A DNA stretch of 64,000 bases, taken from contig NZ_JAGINW010000001.1 in NCBI RefSeq assembly GCF_017876405.1, forward strand, positions 2,617,203 through 2,681,202, in the 5' to 3' direction. Every line of letters starts with the position of its first letter. Positions within the stretch are counted from its first letter, which is position 1. The translations under genes were made by a program, and so were the position numbers. The DNA comes from Kibdelosporangium banguiense. Lineage in GTDB: Bacteria > Actinomycetota > Actinomycetes > Mycobacteriales > Pseudonocardiaceae. Below the pieces are notes generated by a model, which saw only the letters and a program-made list of their open reading frames with translations, was not told where the DNA came from and did no database searches. This document shows, piece after piece, positions 1-8,136 of the stretch.

Positions 1-24
1 TCCCGGCTAGAAAGCAGGACCTTC

Positions 25-2805
25 ATGGGCGTAGGAAATCCCCGCCGCGCGGCAGTAGCCGCAACGCTCGGTGCGGCGTTATTGGCCGCCGCGCTGACCG
101 TGCCCACGGCGAACGCCGCACCGGCGGGCCCGCCGATCCGGCTCATCACCGGCGACTTCTACCCGGTGGCGGGCCATTCGGGCCCCGCCGCGCCCGGTTT
201 GGACGCCAAATCCGTCGGTGACGCCGATTCGACGAGCTACCTCGTCCAGTTCAGCGGGCCGATCCGGACCGAGTGGGTTGAATCACTTCGCGGCGCAGGC
301 GCCCAGATAGTGGAATATCTGCCGGATTTCGCGTTCAAAGTCCGGATGAGCCCGGCGCAGGCCCGGCGCGCGGAGAAGCTGGCGAGCGTCCGGTGGGTCG
401 GCCGGTTCCAGCCGGCCTGGAAGGTCGACAACGCCGCCAAGCGGAAGATCGACAGCGGCCGGGCGGGTGTCTACAAGGTCCGGGCCACTGCGCCGAACAC
501 CGTCGACCAGGCGCGCAAGCTGACCGAGCAGACCGGCGCCGTGGTGACCAAGTCGGCCGACAGCACGTTGCTTGTCGCCGCCGAACCAAGCCAGGCCACC
601 AAGATCGCCGGACTGGACGAGGTCGCGTGGGTCGAGGAGTTCAAGATCCCGGTCAAGCACAACGAGACCGCGGCCGGCGTGATCATGGGCGGCAACGCGG
701 CGAGTTCCCGCGGATATGACGGTTCCACCCAGACGGTCGCAGTGGCCGACACGGGCCTCGGCGGCGGTACGAAGACAACCGCGCACGCCGACGTCCCGCA
801 GGACCGCATCACCGCGATCCGCGACTGGGCGACGACAAGCGCGGCGGGCTGCTACACGGCCAAGCCCAACGGCGCTGCAGACGTCGACAGCGGCCACGGC
901 ACGCACACCGCGGTCTCCGTCGTCGGTGGCGGCGACGCGAACGGCATCGGCAAAGCCGCCGCATACAAGGCGAAGCTCGTCTTCCAGGCGGTCGAGGACT
1001 ACGTCGACATGACGGGCTCCTGCGCGGCCCAGTACGCCGACGGCTACTACCTGCTCGGCCTGCCGGAGGACCTGACCACGCTGTTCCAGCAGGCGTACAA
1101 CGACGGCGCCCGGATCCACTCCAACTCCTGGGGTTCCTCGGAAGCCGGTGTGTACACCGAGAACGCCCGGCAGGCGGACGCGTTCAGCAACTCCCACAAG
1201 GACATGCTGATCACGTTCTCGGCCGGCAACGAGGGCGTCGACGCCAACGCCGACGGCGTGATCGACAACGACTCGATGGGGTCGCCCGCGACCGGCAAGA
1301 ACGTGCTGTCAGTGGGTGCTTCGGAGAACAAGAAGCCGACCTGGGCCTGCGACAGCTCCTTGACATACATCGCCACGGCCAAGGAGACCGCGACCGTCGG
1401 CGGCAAGTCCTGCAAGGAACTCGGTGGCACGCAGCCGTTGCCGAAGTGGGGCGACTGGTGGCCGTCGGACTACCCGGCCGAGCCGCTGAAGTCCGACTCG
1501 CAGGCCGGCAACGACCAGCAGATGGCCGCGTTCTCCAGCCGTGGCCCGACCGACGACGGCCGGATCAAGCCGGACGTGGTGGCGCCGGGCAGCTGGATCG
1601 TGTCCGGCTACTCGGACATGTACCAGCAGCAGTACGACTCCGCGCCGAACCCGCAGAACGGTGCGTACCAGCACGACGGCTACGGCTACCCGGTCAACTC
1701 GAAGTACAAGTACTTCTCGGGCACCTCGATGTCCAACCCGCTCGCCGCGGGCGGTGCGGCCGTGATCCGCGACTTCTACAAGAAGAAGTACACCGTGGAA
1801 GCTTCTTCCGCGCTGGTCAAGGCGACCATGGTGAACAGCGCGGACGACCTGCTCGACGAGAACAACGACGGCGTCGACGACAACGACTTCCCGATCCCGA
1901 ACAACCACGAGGGCTGGGGCCGGGTCAACCTGGACCGCGCCACCGACGCGGCCGCGAAATACGTTGAGGGCGCTGGACTTTCCACCAACGGCGTGACCGA
2001 GTACAGCTACCAGGTCAACGCGGGCCAGCCGTTGAAGGTCAGCTTGGCGTACACCGACAAGGAAGGCTCCACGACCGCCGCGGTCAGCCTGGTCAACGAC
2101 CTCGACCTGGAGCTTGTCGCACCGGACAACACCATCTACCGCGGCAACGTGTTCGCCGGTGGCTGGACGCAGACCGGCGGCAGCGCCGACCGGCGTAACA
2201 ACGTGGAGAACGTCTACATCCAGAACCCGGCCGCGGGCACCTGGAAGGTCCGGGTGAAGGGCTTCAACGTCCCGCAGGGCCCGCAGACGTACGCCCTGGT
2301 CGCCCGTGCCTCCTTCGGCACCGACCCCGGTCCCGGCCCTGGCCAGCAGCTGCTCGCCAACCCGGGCTTCGAGTCCGGTGCGACCGGCTGGACCGGCACG
2401 ACCGCGTCGATCACCAACAGCGCTGCACGCCCGGCGCGCGGCGGATCATTCTACGCCGGTCTCGGCGGAAACGGCTCCACCTCAACCGAAAACGTGTACC
2501 AGCAGATCGCTGTCCCGGCCGCCGGAACGCCTTCGGTGTCCTTCTGGGTGCGGATCGACACGGCCGAGACCACAACCTCGACCCAGTACGACAAACTGCA
2601 GCTGCAGGTACTGAACTCGGCGGGCACGGTTCTCGGCACGCTGGCCACACTGTCCAACTTGGACAAGAGTACGGCGTATGCACAGAAGACGTTCGACCTG
2701 TCTGCCTACAAGGGACAGACAATCCGTATTCGTTGGCAGGCAAGCGAAGACTCGTCACTGCAGACGACATTCGCCATCGACGACACGGCCGTGAACGTCT
2801 CCTAG
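25..2805 (+). CDS. Secreted S8 (subtilisin-type) serine protease
   Basis: The 926-residue product is an exported endopeptidase. A signal peptide with an alanine-rich core ends near NAAP (residue 33). An N-terminal pro-region precedes the S8 domain, whose triad is readable: Asp242 in VAVADTGLG, His291 in SGHGTHT, Ser568 in SGTSMSNP, with oxyanion Asn402 in SAGNEG. A beta-sandwich of P-domain type follows (about 650-765), then a glycine/proline linker and a C-terminal lectin/CBM-like domain starting at LLANPGFESG (about 777-926). An AGGAC ribosome site sits just before the ATG. The stop codon TAG lies inside the 6-bp target duplication of the IS that follows, so the protein is intact. Substrate specificity cannot be told. 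Confidence 0.93.
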   Translation: MGVGNPRRAAVAATLGAALLAAALTVPTANAAPAGPPIRLITGDFYPVAGHSGPAAPGLDAKSVGDADSTSYLVQFSGPIRTEWVESLRGAGAQIVEYLPDFAFKVRMSPAQARRAEKLASVRWVGRFQPAWKVDNAAKRKIDSGRAGVYKVRATAPNTVDQARKLTEQTGAVVTKSADSTLLVAAEPSQATKIAGLDEVAWVEEFKIPVKHNETAAGVIMGGNAASSRGYDGSTQTVAVADTGLGGGTKTTAHADVPQDRITAIRDWATTSAAGCYTAKPNGAADVDSGHGTHTAVSVVGGGDANGIGKAAAYKAKLVFQAVEDYVDMTGSCAAQYADGYYLLGLPEDLTTLFQQAYNDGARIHSNSWGSSEAGVYTENARQADAFSNSHKDMLITFSAGNEGVDANADGVIDNDSMGSPATGKNVLSVGASENKKPTWACDSSLTYIATAKETATVGGKSCKELGGTQPLPKWGDWWPSDYPAEPLKSDSQAGNDQQMAAFSSRGPTDDGRIKPDVVAPGSWIVSGYSDMYQQQYDSAPNPQNGAYQHDGYGYPVNSKYKYFSGTSMSNPLAAGGAAVIRDFYKKKYTVEASSALVKATMVNSADDLLDENNDGVDDNDFPIPNNHEGWGRVNLDRATDAAAKYVEGAGLSTNGVTEYSYQVNAGQPLKVSLAYTDKEGSTTAAVSLVNDLDLELVAPDNTIYRGNVFAGGWTQTGGSADRRNNVENVYIQNPAAGTWKVRVKGFNVPQGPQTYALVARASFGTDPGPGPGQQLLANPGFESGATGWTGTTASITNSAARPARGGSFYAGLGGNGSTSTENVYQQIAVPAAGTPSVSFWVRIDTAETTTSTQYDKLQLQVLNSAGTVLGTLATLSNLDKSTAYAQKTFDLSAYKGQTIRIRWQASEDSSLQTTFAIDDTAVNVS

Positions 2806-2806
2806 C

Positions 2807-2819
2807 CCCGTTTTCCGCA
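2807..2819 (+). repeat. Left terminal inverted repeat of the IS
   Basis: CCCGTTTTCCGCA, a perfect match to the reverse complement of 4800-4812. It begins one base after the protease stop codon. The adjoining CCTAGC at 2801-2806 is the left copy of the target duplication. Confidence 0.9.
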
Positions 2820-2853
2820 CTGTTGGGCGGCTGCGCCTGTCAGGTTCGAAGGG

Positions 2854-4620
2854 TTAGTTGGTCTTTTCGGGCCAGGGCAGGGGGATGTCGAGGTGAGCGA
2901 GGATGGCGCGTTGGGGAGGGGTGAGGCGGTCGAGGTGTGGGCCGGTGGGGGTGTAGGTCAGGTGCAGGCCGTGGAAGGCGGTGAGGACGGCTCGGCTGGT
3001 GGGGATCGCGGCTCGGTGTTCGGGCAGCAGGCCGGGTAGTGGGGTGTCGGGGCCGAGGGCGTGGCGGAGTTCGGCTTCGATGAGCCCGTAGATGAGCAGC
3101 GCGATCCCGATGATCGCGATGAGGGCTTCGATCCGGTCGTCGTTGTGCAGGAAGATGGGGCGGACTTTGAGTGTTTGCTTGAGGTCGCGGTGGCGTTGTT
3201 CCACGATCCACTGGTCTTTGTAGACGGTGAGCACGTCCAGTGCAGTCAGTTCACGGTTGGGTGGGTCGGGCAGGTTGGTGGCCAGGGCGTAGAGCCCGTC
3301 CAGTTGGGCGGCGGCGGTGATGGCGTCGTGGTTGCGCTGCCAGTGGATGCTGGGTTTGCCGTGACGGGCGGGTCCGGTGGTGACGGTGATCAGGTCGGCG
3401 ATGTGCGGTCCGATGATCTTCGCAACACGGGTGTCGACCTGCGTCTTCGTCTTGTAGTAGCGGCCACCGAGCCCGTTGCGGATCCTGGTCAGCGCGGTTT
3501 CGGCGTGGGTCAGGGTGCGTTCGCGTGCCTCGGTAACGGAGGCGGCTTCTTCGCTGGAGTGGATGTAGGCCACGCGCAGCCGGTGCTGCCCGGTCTGGCG
3601 GTCGGTGACTGTGAACGGCCGTAGTAGTCCCTTGTAGACGGTTCGACGGTCCGGGGGAAGGTGTTGTTCGCGCTGGGAGCGGTAATCGAGCTCGGCCAGG
3701 GCATCGAGGGTGCCTGCGTCGGCGCGGAAGCGCTGGGCCCAGCCGGTGTCGGCGCGTAACGGGACCACGAACCGGGTTGCCGCAGTATCGAGCGCGCACA
3801 GGGTGGTCAGGTAGCCCAGGCCGGAGTCGGCGACCGCGACCAGCCCGGCTGGCAGACAGGCGCGCAGTGCGTCCAGGGCCGCGGTGAACGCGGGCAGTTC
3901 GTTGGCGGAGCCTTTGTGCGGCCGGAAGTACAGCGATACTCCGGTTGTCGTGGTTGCTTGCAGGGTTTTGACCTGCCGGCCGAAACTGCGATCGGCGGCC
4001 CATCCCTTGGCCACCAGCGCCGAATCGGTGTGCCGGCCGGCGAACCGGACCGCGGTCAGATCCAGGTGCAGCCGGGAGGCGTCGGCCACCGCGAAGGTCT
4101 CGATCGCGCGGAGGAGTAGTTGGCAGCGGACCTGTTCGGCCACCGGTGCCAGCGCTTCCAGCGCCCGGCCGAGCCGGTCGTCGTTGAGCAGCAACGCCGG
4201 GACGCCGATCAGTTCGGCTACCGCTGCGGAGGTGGCCCATCCGGCCACGTCGTAGAGCGGCGCCGGCCCGCACAGCCGGTTGGCGACCAGCGCGGCGATG
4301 ATCTCCCCGTGGGTGGCCGAGGCCCGTCCCCGCATCGGGGCGGTGTCATCGACGATCTCGGTCAGTCCCAGCCGGTTCAGGTAGTGCGTGACCAGTAGCA
4401 GCGGGCCGACCTCGCGGCGGGTGCCGACCGGGGGTGAGTCCAGCCGGGCCAGGCCTGCTACCAGCTGCTCCAACCGGCCCGTGGCGGTCAGCTCGTCCAA
4501 CCGGCCCAGTTTTGCCACAACGCGCTGCCGCACCTGGCCGTCGACCCGGTGGCCTTCCACCAGTTCCAGGTACTCATACACGCGGTCGCCGCGGCGAACC
4601 CGCTTTACCTTCGGGTACAT
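2854..4620 (-). CDS. IS1634-family (IS4-like DDE) transposase
   Basis: The 588-residue protein begins YPKVKRVRRGDRVYEYLELV, the N-terminal pattern of IS1634-family transposases. The RNase H-like core shows candidate catalytic acids in LHLDLTAVRF, VADSGLGY and the IS4-type C-terminal block around IVEQRHRDLKQTLKVRPIF, which carries the last Glu. Length is normal for the family and no frameshift is seen. It starts at ATG 4620, about 190 bases inside the right end, leaving a leader with a repeated TTGTCACAAC motif. It cuts and joins the ends of the surrounding element. Confidence 0.92.
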   Translation of the reverse strand: MYPKVKRVRRGDRVYEYLELVEGHRVDGQVRQRVVAKLGRLDELTATGRLEQLVAGLARLDSPPVGTRREVGPLLLVTHYLNRLGLTEIVDDTAPMRGRASATHGEIIAALVANRLCGPAPLYDVAGWATSAAVAELIGVPALLLNDDRLGRALEALAPVAEQVRCQLLLRAIETFAVADASRLHLDLTAVRFAGRHTDSALVAKGWAADRSFGRQVKTLQATTTTGVSLYFRPHKGSANELPAFTAALDALRACLPAGLVAVADSGLGYLTTLCALDTAATRFVVPLRADTGWAQRFRADAGTLDALAELDYRSQREQHLPPDRRTVYKGLLRPFTVTDRQTGQHRLRVAYIHSSEEAASVTEARERTLTHAETALTRIRNGLGGRYYKTKTQVDTRVAKIIGPHIADLITVTTGPARHGKPSIHWQRNHDAITAAAQLDGLYALATNLPDPPNRELTALDVLTVYKDQWIVEQRHRDLKQTLKVRPIFLHNDDRIEALIAIIGIALLIYGLIEAELRHALGPDTPLPGLLPEHRAAIPTSRAVLTAFHGLHLTYTPTGPHLDRLTPPQRAILAHLDIPLPWPEKTN

Positions 4621-4707
4621 GTTGTCACAACGCTAGCGTAGTTGGCGCCGGAATCGGCTTGCGACACGCCGTATCCGGGTGGCCTCATACATCAAGTTTG
4701 TCACAAC
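4621..4707. promoter_or_regulatory. Repeated TTGTCACAAC motif before the transposase
   Basis: TTGTCACAAC occurs at 4622-4631, touching the transposase start and extended to the near-palindrome GTTGTCACAAC, and again at 4698-4707. Two identical partly dyadic 10-mers within 86 bp upstream of a transposase could be repressor or transposase sites. That role is inference; the repeats are seen directly. Confidence 0.4.
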
Positions 4708-4799
4708 AGTCCGACTCTCTCGTCGAGACCGCTCCGGGCCCAAACCCGCAGCCTGGAGCCATCCCAGCAACAGGCAGCCACCCCGCTATCCGGTCACGA

Positions 4800-4812
4800 T
4801 GCGGAAAACGGG
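4800..4812 (-). repeat. Right terminal inverted repeat of the IS
   Basis: TGCGGAAAACGGG, the exact reverse complement of the left end. The adjoining CCTAGC at 4813-4818 is the right copy of the 6-bp target duplication. Confidence 0.9.
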
Positions 4813-4825
4813 CCTAGCAGGCCTG

Positions 4826-4857
4826 GATCCGGGCCTCGCCCTGCTGGGGCCCGGATC
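4826..4857. terminator. Hairpin between the IS and the ygfZ-like gene
   Basis: GATCCGGGCC (4826-4835) pairs perfectly with GGCCCGGATC (4848-4857) across a 12-base loop. It ends on the last bases of the ygfZ-like gene and before the IS insertion lay directly downstream of the protease, so it probably served as a shared convergent terminator. No U-tract is present. Confidence 0.65.
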
Positions 4858-5921
4858 TAACCATGCAGCCGCTTGACCGCTTCCCGGCCGAGGCCGGGAG
4901 TGTCCGGCGGGACTGAATCCGGGTCGATCGCGGCCGGGGAGCCCCCGGCGGTCAGTTCGGTCTCCGGCGCGATGGACCGCTTCACCAGCGCCAACGCGAT
5001 CGGCCCCAGCTCGTGATGCTGCGCCACAGTGCCGACGCGGCCGACGGTGCGCTCGCCCGACCGCACCGGATCGCCGGTCTCCGGCAGCGAATCCGCCGAA
5101 CCGTCCAGGTGCAGCAACAGCATCCGGCGCGGCGGCCGGCCGATGTTGTGCACTTTGGACACTGTCTCCTGGCCGCGGTAGCAGCCCTTGGCCACGTGCG
5201 CGGCCACCGGAACCCAGTTCACCTCGTGCGGAATCGTCCGCTCGTCGGTGTCCACGCCGACCCTCGGCCTGAGCGCCTCAACGCGCAACGCCTCGTAACC
5301 CCAACTGCCCATCGGCCGCGCACCGGCGGTCGTGAGCTTGGTCCACCAGGTCGTCATCTCATCGCGCGGCAGAAGCAGGTCGTACGAGCCTGGCATGCGC
5401 CTGACCATGCCTTCGACCGCGTACGTGTCCGTCGGCGCGGGCAGATCCACGGCTGCGAGCGCGGCCGGCGCCTCCGGCCCAACCAGTGACAGCAGCGCGA
5501 TCTCGCTCGTCGCGTCCCGCGGCTCGACCTTGGACCAGAACTTCATCGCCTCGAGGTAAGCCAGCAGCGTCTGACGGTCACCACGCGCACCCGTCGCGGA
5601 CGCCCCAGGCTCGGTGTCCATCCATACGGTGCCGTCGACATGCGCGAGCACCATATGTGCGTCGACGCGGCCCTGGCTGTCCAGGACAAGCGCCTCCGTG
5701 CCCTGATCGTCAGGCAGCTCGCTCACATGCTGCGAGATCATCAGATGCAGCCAGCTCAGCCGGTCGTCACCAGGCACCGCGATGATCTCGCGGTTGGACC
5801 GGTCGACCACCGCGACACCACGTGCGGCCGCCCGCTGCTCACCGAACGGGTCGCCGTAGTGCCAGGCCACCGCCTGGTCGGGGTTCTCCTCTTGCGGTGG
5901 CACGGCTCCGGGCAGCAGCAC
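4857..5921 (-). CDS. ygfZ: YgfZ/GcvT-like folate-binding protein
   Basis: The 354-residue protein belongs to the YgfZ (IBA57-like) branch of the GcvT fold. Family members bind tetrahydrofolate and support maturation or repair of some iron-sulfur enzymes in the cytoplasm. The family signature KGCYRGQE is present, with Cys at about residue 247, preceded by a GcvT-type domain. I place the start at GTG 5921, because AGGGAGA lies just upstream and the GTG overlaps the Fur-family stop codon (TAGTG), suggesting coupled translation. A GTG at 5951 would add ten residues inside the upstream gene. It is the second gene after the Fur-family regulator. Confidence 0.88.
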   Translation of the reverse strand: MLLPGAVPPQEENPDQAVAWHYGDPFGEQRAAARGVAVVDRSNREIIAVPGDDRLSWLHLMISQHVSELPDDQGTEALVLDSQGRVDAHMVLAHVDGTVWMDTEPGASATGARGDRQTLLAYLEAMKFWSKVEPRDATSEIALLSLVGPEAPAALAAVDLPAPTDTYAVEGMVRRMPGSYDLLLPRDEMTTWWTKLTTAGARPMGSWGYEALRVEALRPRVGVDTDERTIPHEVNWVPVAAHVAKGCYRGQETVSKVHNIGRPPRRMLLLHLDGSADSLPETGDPVRSGERTVGRVGTVAQHHELGPIALALVKRSIAPETELTAGGSPAAIDPDSVPPDTPGLGREAVKRLHG

Positions 5922-6358
5922 TAGCTCTCCCTGTTCAGACAGCGCCGGCACGTGCCGGACAACGCGACATGGCTTGCATCAAGTTTGAACCCGTACTGGT
6001 CGCGCAGTGTTCCCGCCAGGTCGTCGAGCAGGTCACACGGGACCTCCTCGACCTCGCTGCAGACGTGACACACCAGGTGCACATGTTCGTGACCGTGCGC
6101 CGAGTACGTCGGCGCGCCGTGCCCGATATGGGCGTGCCGCACCAGCCCGAGCTGCTCAAGCAGGTCAAGCGTTCGGTAGATGGTCGTGATGTTCACCGTG
6201 GGCGTGGTCAGCTGCACGTGCTTGCAGACCTGTTCCGGCGTGGAGTGCTCCAGCGCCATCACCGCGTCCAGAACAAGCTGCCGTTGCGGCGTCATCCGCA
6301 TGCCGCGCTGGTGCAGCGTGGACTTCAGCGCCGCCCGTTGCTTACGAGTCGTCTCCAC
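5921..6358 (-). CDS. Fur-family metal-responsive repressor
   Basis: The 145-residue protein has the Fur layout: an N-terminal winged helix (TPQRQLVLDAV to TTIYRTLDLLEQLGLV) and a C-terminal dimerisation domain. Two CXXC pairs (Cys97/Cys100, Cys137/Cys140) form the structural zinc site, and the His-rich stretch HGHEHVHLVC (88-97) supplies sensory ligands. Whether it is a Fur, Zur or PerR type cannot be decided from these residues. It starts at GTG 6358, only 29 bases from the divergent lyase gene, so one short region must serve both. It is translationally coupled to the ygfZ-like gene. Confidence 0.92.
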   Translation of the reverse strand: METTRKQRAALKSTLHQRGMRMTPQRQLVLDAVMALEHSTPEQVCKHVQLTTPTVNITTIYRTLDLLEQLGLVRHAHIGHGAPTYSAHGHEHVHLVCHVCSEVEEVPCDLLDDLAGTLRDQYGFKLDASHVALSGTCRRCLNRES

Positions 6359-6387
6359 GCCCGTACATAGTAGGCGGGAGTAGGTTC

Positions 6388-7242
6388 ATGGTCATGCGCG
6401 TGCTTGCACTCCTCGACGGAACCCTGGCCGATCCCGACAATCCCCTGATCAGGGTGGACGACCTGGTGGTGATGCGCGGCGACGGCATATTCGAGACAGT
6501 GCTCGTGGTCGACGGACAACCCCGTGAGCTAGGCCCCCACTTCGACCGGCTGGTCCGCTCGGCGGCCATGCTCGACCTGCCGGAACCTTCCCGGGCAGCC
6601 TTCGACCGCGCGACCCAGGCAGTCCTCGACAACTGGACCGGCGGCTCCGAAATCGCACTCAAATGGGTGTACACCCGAGGTATAGAAGGCGGCGACGGAA
6701 CGCCAACGGGCTTCGCCCTCGGCCTGGAAATAGCCGAAAAGGTGAAGCGTCAGCGCGCCTCCGGAATCTCGGCGGTCACCCTGGACCGAGGCTTCGACGC
6801 AACAGCCGCCGAACGCGCCCCCTGGCTCCTGCTCGGAGCAAAAACGCTGTCATACGCCGTGAACATGGCAGCACTCCGCGAGGCCGAACGCCGCGGCGCC
6901 GAAGAAGTCATCTTCACAACGTCGGACGGCGCAGTCCTCGAAGGCCCGACCTCGACATTGATAGCGGTCTCCGGCCGCACCCTGCGCACCCCGCCCGCCA
7001 CCATCGGCATCCTCCCCGGCACCACCCAGGCAGCGTTGTTCCGCGCCGCCGAACGCGAAGGCTGGTCAATCAAAACCGAGCCCATCCAGGCCGCCGAACT
7101 CCCCACCGCCGACGGCATCTTCCTCGCCTCCAGCGTCCGCAAGATCACCCGCGTCCACACCCTCAACGGCATCCAGCTCCCCGACAGCACCCCGCTGCAC
7201 ACCGAGCTCGTCCGCCTCTACAACTCCGAATACGCCAGCTGA
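6388..7242 (+). CDS. pabC: Aminotransferase class IV, probable aminodeoxychorismate lyase
   Basis: The 284-residue protein has the fold-type IV PLP enzyme pattern: RGDGIFETVLV (30-40), the PLP lysine Lys152 in LLLGAKTLSYA, and the late motif GAVLEGPTSTLIAV (181-194). Actinobacterial proteins of this length are mostly 4-amino-4-deoxychorismate lyases, which release pyruvate to give p-aminobenzoate for folate. Its position divergent from a folate-binding ygfZ-like gene is consistent. A branched-chain or D-amino-acid aminotransferase role cannot be excluded. ATG 6388 follows a GGGAGTAGG box; ATG 6394 is an alternative. Confidence 0.88.
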   Translation: MVMRVLALLDGTLADPDNPLIRVDDLVVMRGDGIFETVLVVDGQPRELGPHFDRLVRSAAMLDLPEPSRAAFDRATQAVLDNWTGGSEIALKWVYTRGIEGGDGTPTGFALGLEIAEKVKRQRASGISAVTLDRGFDATAAERAPWLLLGAKTLSYAVNMAALREAERRGAEEVIFTTSDGAVLEGPTSTLIAVSGRTLRTPPATIGILPGTTQAALFRAAEREGWSIKTEPIQAAELPTADGIFLASSVRKITRVHTLNGIQLPDSTPLHTELVRLYNSEYAS

Positions 7243-7316
7243 TCTATGAAATGATCAGTCCAGGCGTCTGAACTGCGCTTTTCTGTTCCCTGGGAAATGA
7301 TGTTGATGCGCCGCCA

Positions 7317-8051
7317 ATGAGATCTGAGCCATGGACGAGAATTGTGATGACGACCACGGCTGGAGTCGAATTGCGCGGATGGCTGTCATCAACTCTGCTC
7401 GGCAGACTGCCGGACTCGGCAGGTGCCGACGTCCTGCGCGCGGGCGAAGAACGTGACTTCTCGGCCGAGGACGTCCTCATGCGTCAGGGTGATCAAGATG
7501 ATCACGTGCTACTGCTGCTCGATGGCTTGGTGAAGGTCATCGCGGACTCTGAGCCCGGGCAGAAGGTGTTGCTCGGAATCCGAGTTGGTGGGGACGTGGT
7601 GGGGGAGATGGCGGCGTTGGAACGCGCTGCTCGAATGGCTACTGTGACCGCTTGCAGGCCAGGTCGAGCCCTGTTCATCAGGCGTCCGCTGCTGGACGAG
7701 CTGATGATCACCTATCCGGTGCTCGCTGTACAGCTTGCTGCCACGATCAGCGGCCGACTACGGAAGGCCGACGAACGATGCGTCGACATCACCTCGTACG
7801 GCTCGCTGACCCGGCTGAGCCGAGCACTGATCAGCATCCTTGCCAGCCACGGTGCGAGAAAGGGGTTGCGCTGGCGGCTGGACATCGAGCTCAACCAGGC
7901 GGAGATCGGATCGCTCGTCGGTCTGAAGAAGCGAACCGCGGAGAAGTGCTTCAAAGAACTGCGAGACAATGGTGTGATCGAATGTGAGTGGCGTGTGGTC
8001 GAAGTGATCGACATGCCTCGCCTGCGGCGTATCGCTGATGACCGACAGTGA
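7317..8051 (+). CDS. Crp/Fnr-type cyclic-nucleotide-binding regulator
   Basis: The 244-residue protein has an N-terminal cNMP-binding beta-barrel (about 25-140) and a C-terminal winged helix with LNQAEIGSLVGLKKRTAEKCF (about 190-215). The phosphate-binding cassette reads VGEMAALERAARMATVTA: Glu97 and Arg106 match the residues that hold ribose and phosphate in Crp, but the usual Ser/Thr after Arg is Met107. That may alter ligand choice or leave the protein ligand-free. The HTH has Lys-Lys-Arg where many Crp proteins have Ser-Arg-Glu, so its site probably differs from classic Crp boxes. It is followed 85 bases later by a cyclase-like gene on the same strand, a likely functional partner. Confidence 0.88.
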   Translation: MRSEPWTRIVMTTTAGVELRGWLSSTLLGRLPDSAGADVLRAGEERDFSAEDVLMRQGDQDDHVLLLLDGLVKVIADSEPGQKVLLGIRVGGDVVGEMAALERAARMATVTACRPGRALFIRRPLLDELMITYPVLAVQLAATISGRLRKADERCVDITSYGSLTRLSRALISILASHGARKGLRWRLDIELNQAEIGSLVGLKKRTAEKCFKELRDNGVIECEWRVVEVIDMPRLRRIADDRQ

Positions 8052-8136
8052 AGAATTCCGCATAAATGCGGTGTCTTGTGAACACGGGTGTCAGAACAAT
8101 GAGGGCGCTCGAGATCAAGACATGGAAGGTTCACTG

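Larger units (their letters stand above)
2807..4812 (-). mobile_element. Complete IS1634-like insertion sequence, 2006 bp
   Basis: A single transposase gene is bounded by perfect 13-bp terminal inverted repeats: CCCGTTTTCCGCA at 2807-2819 and its reverse complement at 4800-4812. Both sides are flanked by the 6-bp direct repeat CCTAGC (2801-2806 and 4813-4818), a target-site duplication. Intact transposase, perfect ends and perfect duplication suggest a recent, possibly still active insertion. Removing the element restores the protease 3' end running directly into the hairpin at 4826-4857. Confidence 0.93.

Noticed and set aside
2807..6358. Composite transposon or genomic island bounded by the IS
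   Set aside because: Only one IS copy is present and the flanking genes are housekeeping in type.
7240..7259. Short inverted repeat CTGATC/GATCAG after the lyase gene as terminator
   Set aside because: The six-base stem is AT-containing, overlaps the stop codon and has no U-tract; too weak to call.
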